Source of the DNA: Spirochaetales bacterium
Lineage (GTDB): Bacteria > Spirochaetota > Spirochaetia > Sphaerochaetales > Sphaerochaetaceae
Length of the DNA: 6,060 nucleotides
Direction of reading: 5' to 3'
NCBI GenBank assembly: GCA_022784805.1
Contig: JALFYG010000171.1
Location: forward strand, 1-6,060
This document shows, piece by piece, positions 5,801 to 6,060 of this stretch; positions within the stretch are counted from its first letter, which is position 1; each line of letters starts with the position of its first letter. A program made the position numbers and the translations under genes. Under the pieces are notes generated by a model, which was not told the origin of the DNA, ran no database searches, and worked only from the letters and a program-made list of their open reading frames with translations.

Positions 5801-6060
5801 GTTGACTGCACCCCCTTGCAGCCGGGGACTTGGCCCGGCGTACTTCGTTGCATCTTAGCATTTCCATCCCCCTCTCACGGATGTTCATCGCTGCGGCCCT
5901 GTCGTCGTTGGTGCGGAACCCGCACTTGGGACAGACGTATTCATGGCCTCTGCGGTGCCTTGCATTCCTGTCCACGTTGCCGCAGCGGGGGCACCTCTGG
6001 CTGGTGTGCCTCGGATCGACATAGACCACCCTAATCCCTTTCTCCGCGGCCTTGTATTCA
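5658..6060 (-). CDS. tnpB: TnpB RNA-guided endonuclease, C-terminal part (runs off right edge)
   Basis: TnpB is an omega-RNA-guided DNA nuclease of IS200/IS605 elements, ancestral to Cas12. The frame is open from the right edge, entering as EYKAAEKGIRVVYVDPRHTSQRCPRCG. The zinc ribbon is CPRC (5993-5982) and CPKC (5933-5922). TNDDRAAAMNIRERG follows, the RuvC-III motif, in which the second Asp (codon 5903-5901) is the catalytic residue. The visible C-terminal catalytic part is intact. The first RuvC motifs and the N-terminal guide-binding part are outside the window, so it is not known whether the whole gene is functional. After RuvC-III the frame continues for about 69 low-complexity, Pro/Gly/Arg-rich residues to a TAG inside the element's terminal hairpin region. 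This tail overlaps the presumed omega-RNA and may be non-functional protein. Base composition differs from the neighbours, which points to horizontal transfer. Confidence 0.93.
   Translation of the reverse strand, partial: EYKAAEKGIRVVYVDPRHTSQRCPRCGNVDRNARHRRGHEYVCPKCGFRTNDDRAAAMNIRERGMEMLRCNEVRRAKSPAARGCSQPPRDVTPPVCPPVPVGSETAGIKAGRPMASVAGTCGQSQTTMALPRG
5662..5683 (-). repeat. Subterminal hairpin at the transposon right end
   Basis: An imperfect palindrome: CCACG pairs with CGTGG and TGGC with GCCA, with a TCT loop and one bulged A on the minus strand. It is the type of structure recognised by TnpA transposase at IS200/IS605 ends, and the tnpB stop codon lies just beyond it. Confidence 0.7.

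Larger units (their letters stand above)
5640..6060 (-). mobile_element. Right end of an IS200/IS605-group (IS1341-like) insertion sequence
   Basis: From about 5645 to the right edge the sequence becomes clearly GC-richer (roughly 60% by counting sample lines) than the genes to its left. It holds the C-terminal part of tnpB on the minus strand. Near the junction is a hairpin, CCACG(A)TGGC-TCT-GCCACGTGG on the minus strand (5683-5662), as expected for the subterminal palindrome of this group, which lacks terminal inverted repeats and makes no target duplication. Two copies of TTGAT (minus strand, 5657-5653 and 5646-5642) follow and are candidates for the cleavage point. The exact boundary cannot be set here; it probably lies between 5636 and 5657. 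The left end and any tnpA lie outside the window. Confidence 0.8.

Noticed and set aside
5780..6034. Plus-strand open frames in the GC-rich right end
   Set aside because: They are opposite the TnpB zinc ribbon and RuvC-III motif; open frames are common by chance in GC-rich DNA.
1..6060. CRISPR array, tRNA or rRNA genes
   Set aside because: No regularly spaced direct repeats, tRNA cloverleaf or rRNA signature was seen on either strand.

Overview
The window looks like a chromosomal stretch of a moderately AT-rich bacterium with an outer membrane or outer sheath, most likely a spirochaete (Sphaerochaeta/Treponema-like). That guess rests on the S4 N-terminus (two cysteines, a GHPKAM motif), rpsD standing alone outside the large ribosomal operons, and three neighbouring genes for exported or lipid-anchored proteins. 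It is an inference from general knowledge, not a database result.

Layout: (1) Bases 1-957, minus strand: the first 319 codons of DNA topoisomerase I (topA), cut by the left edge just after the active-site tyrosine. (2) Bases 972-1544, minus: an unrecognised small exported protein. It lies 14 bases upstream of topA, probably in the same transcript. (3) A short divergent intergenic region, then a plus-strand lipoprotein gene (about 1664-2371) of unknown function. (4) A hairpin terminator shared by the lipoprotein gene and rpsD, next to a 125-base segment with strong potential to fold into a closed multi-hairpin structure. (5) rpsD (ribosomal protein S4), minus strand, with a good ribosome binding site and a plausible sigma-70 promoter. 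(6) A divergent promoter region, then a 738-codon exported alpha/beta hydrolase. Its first half has a full Ser/acid/His set. Its last ~170 residues look like a degenerate, truncated second copy of the hydrolase fold. (7) From about 5645 to the right edge, minus strand: a clearly GC-richer insertion sequence of the IS200/IS605 (IS1341-like) type. It carries the C-terminal end of tnpB and, overlapping its 3' end, hairpins typical of the right end and omega-RNA scaffold.

The genes do not form one pathway. topA and rpsD are housekeeping genes, the other three chromosomal genes encode envelope or secreted proteins, and the tnpB element is a recent-looking arrival. The points of most interest are the internal duplication in the hydrolase, the transposon end sitting at its stop codon, and the folded segment downstream of rpsD.
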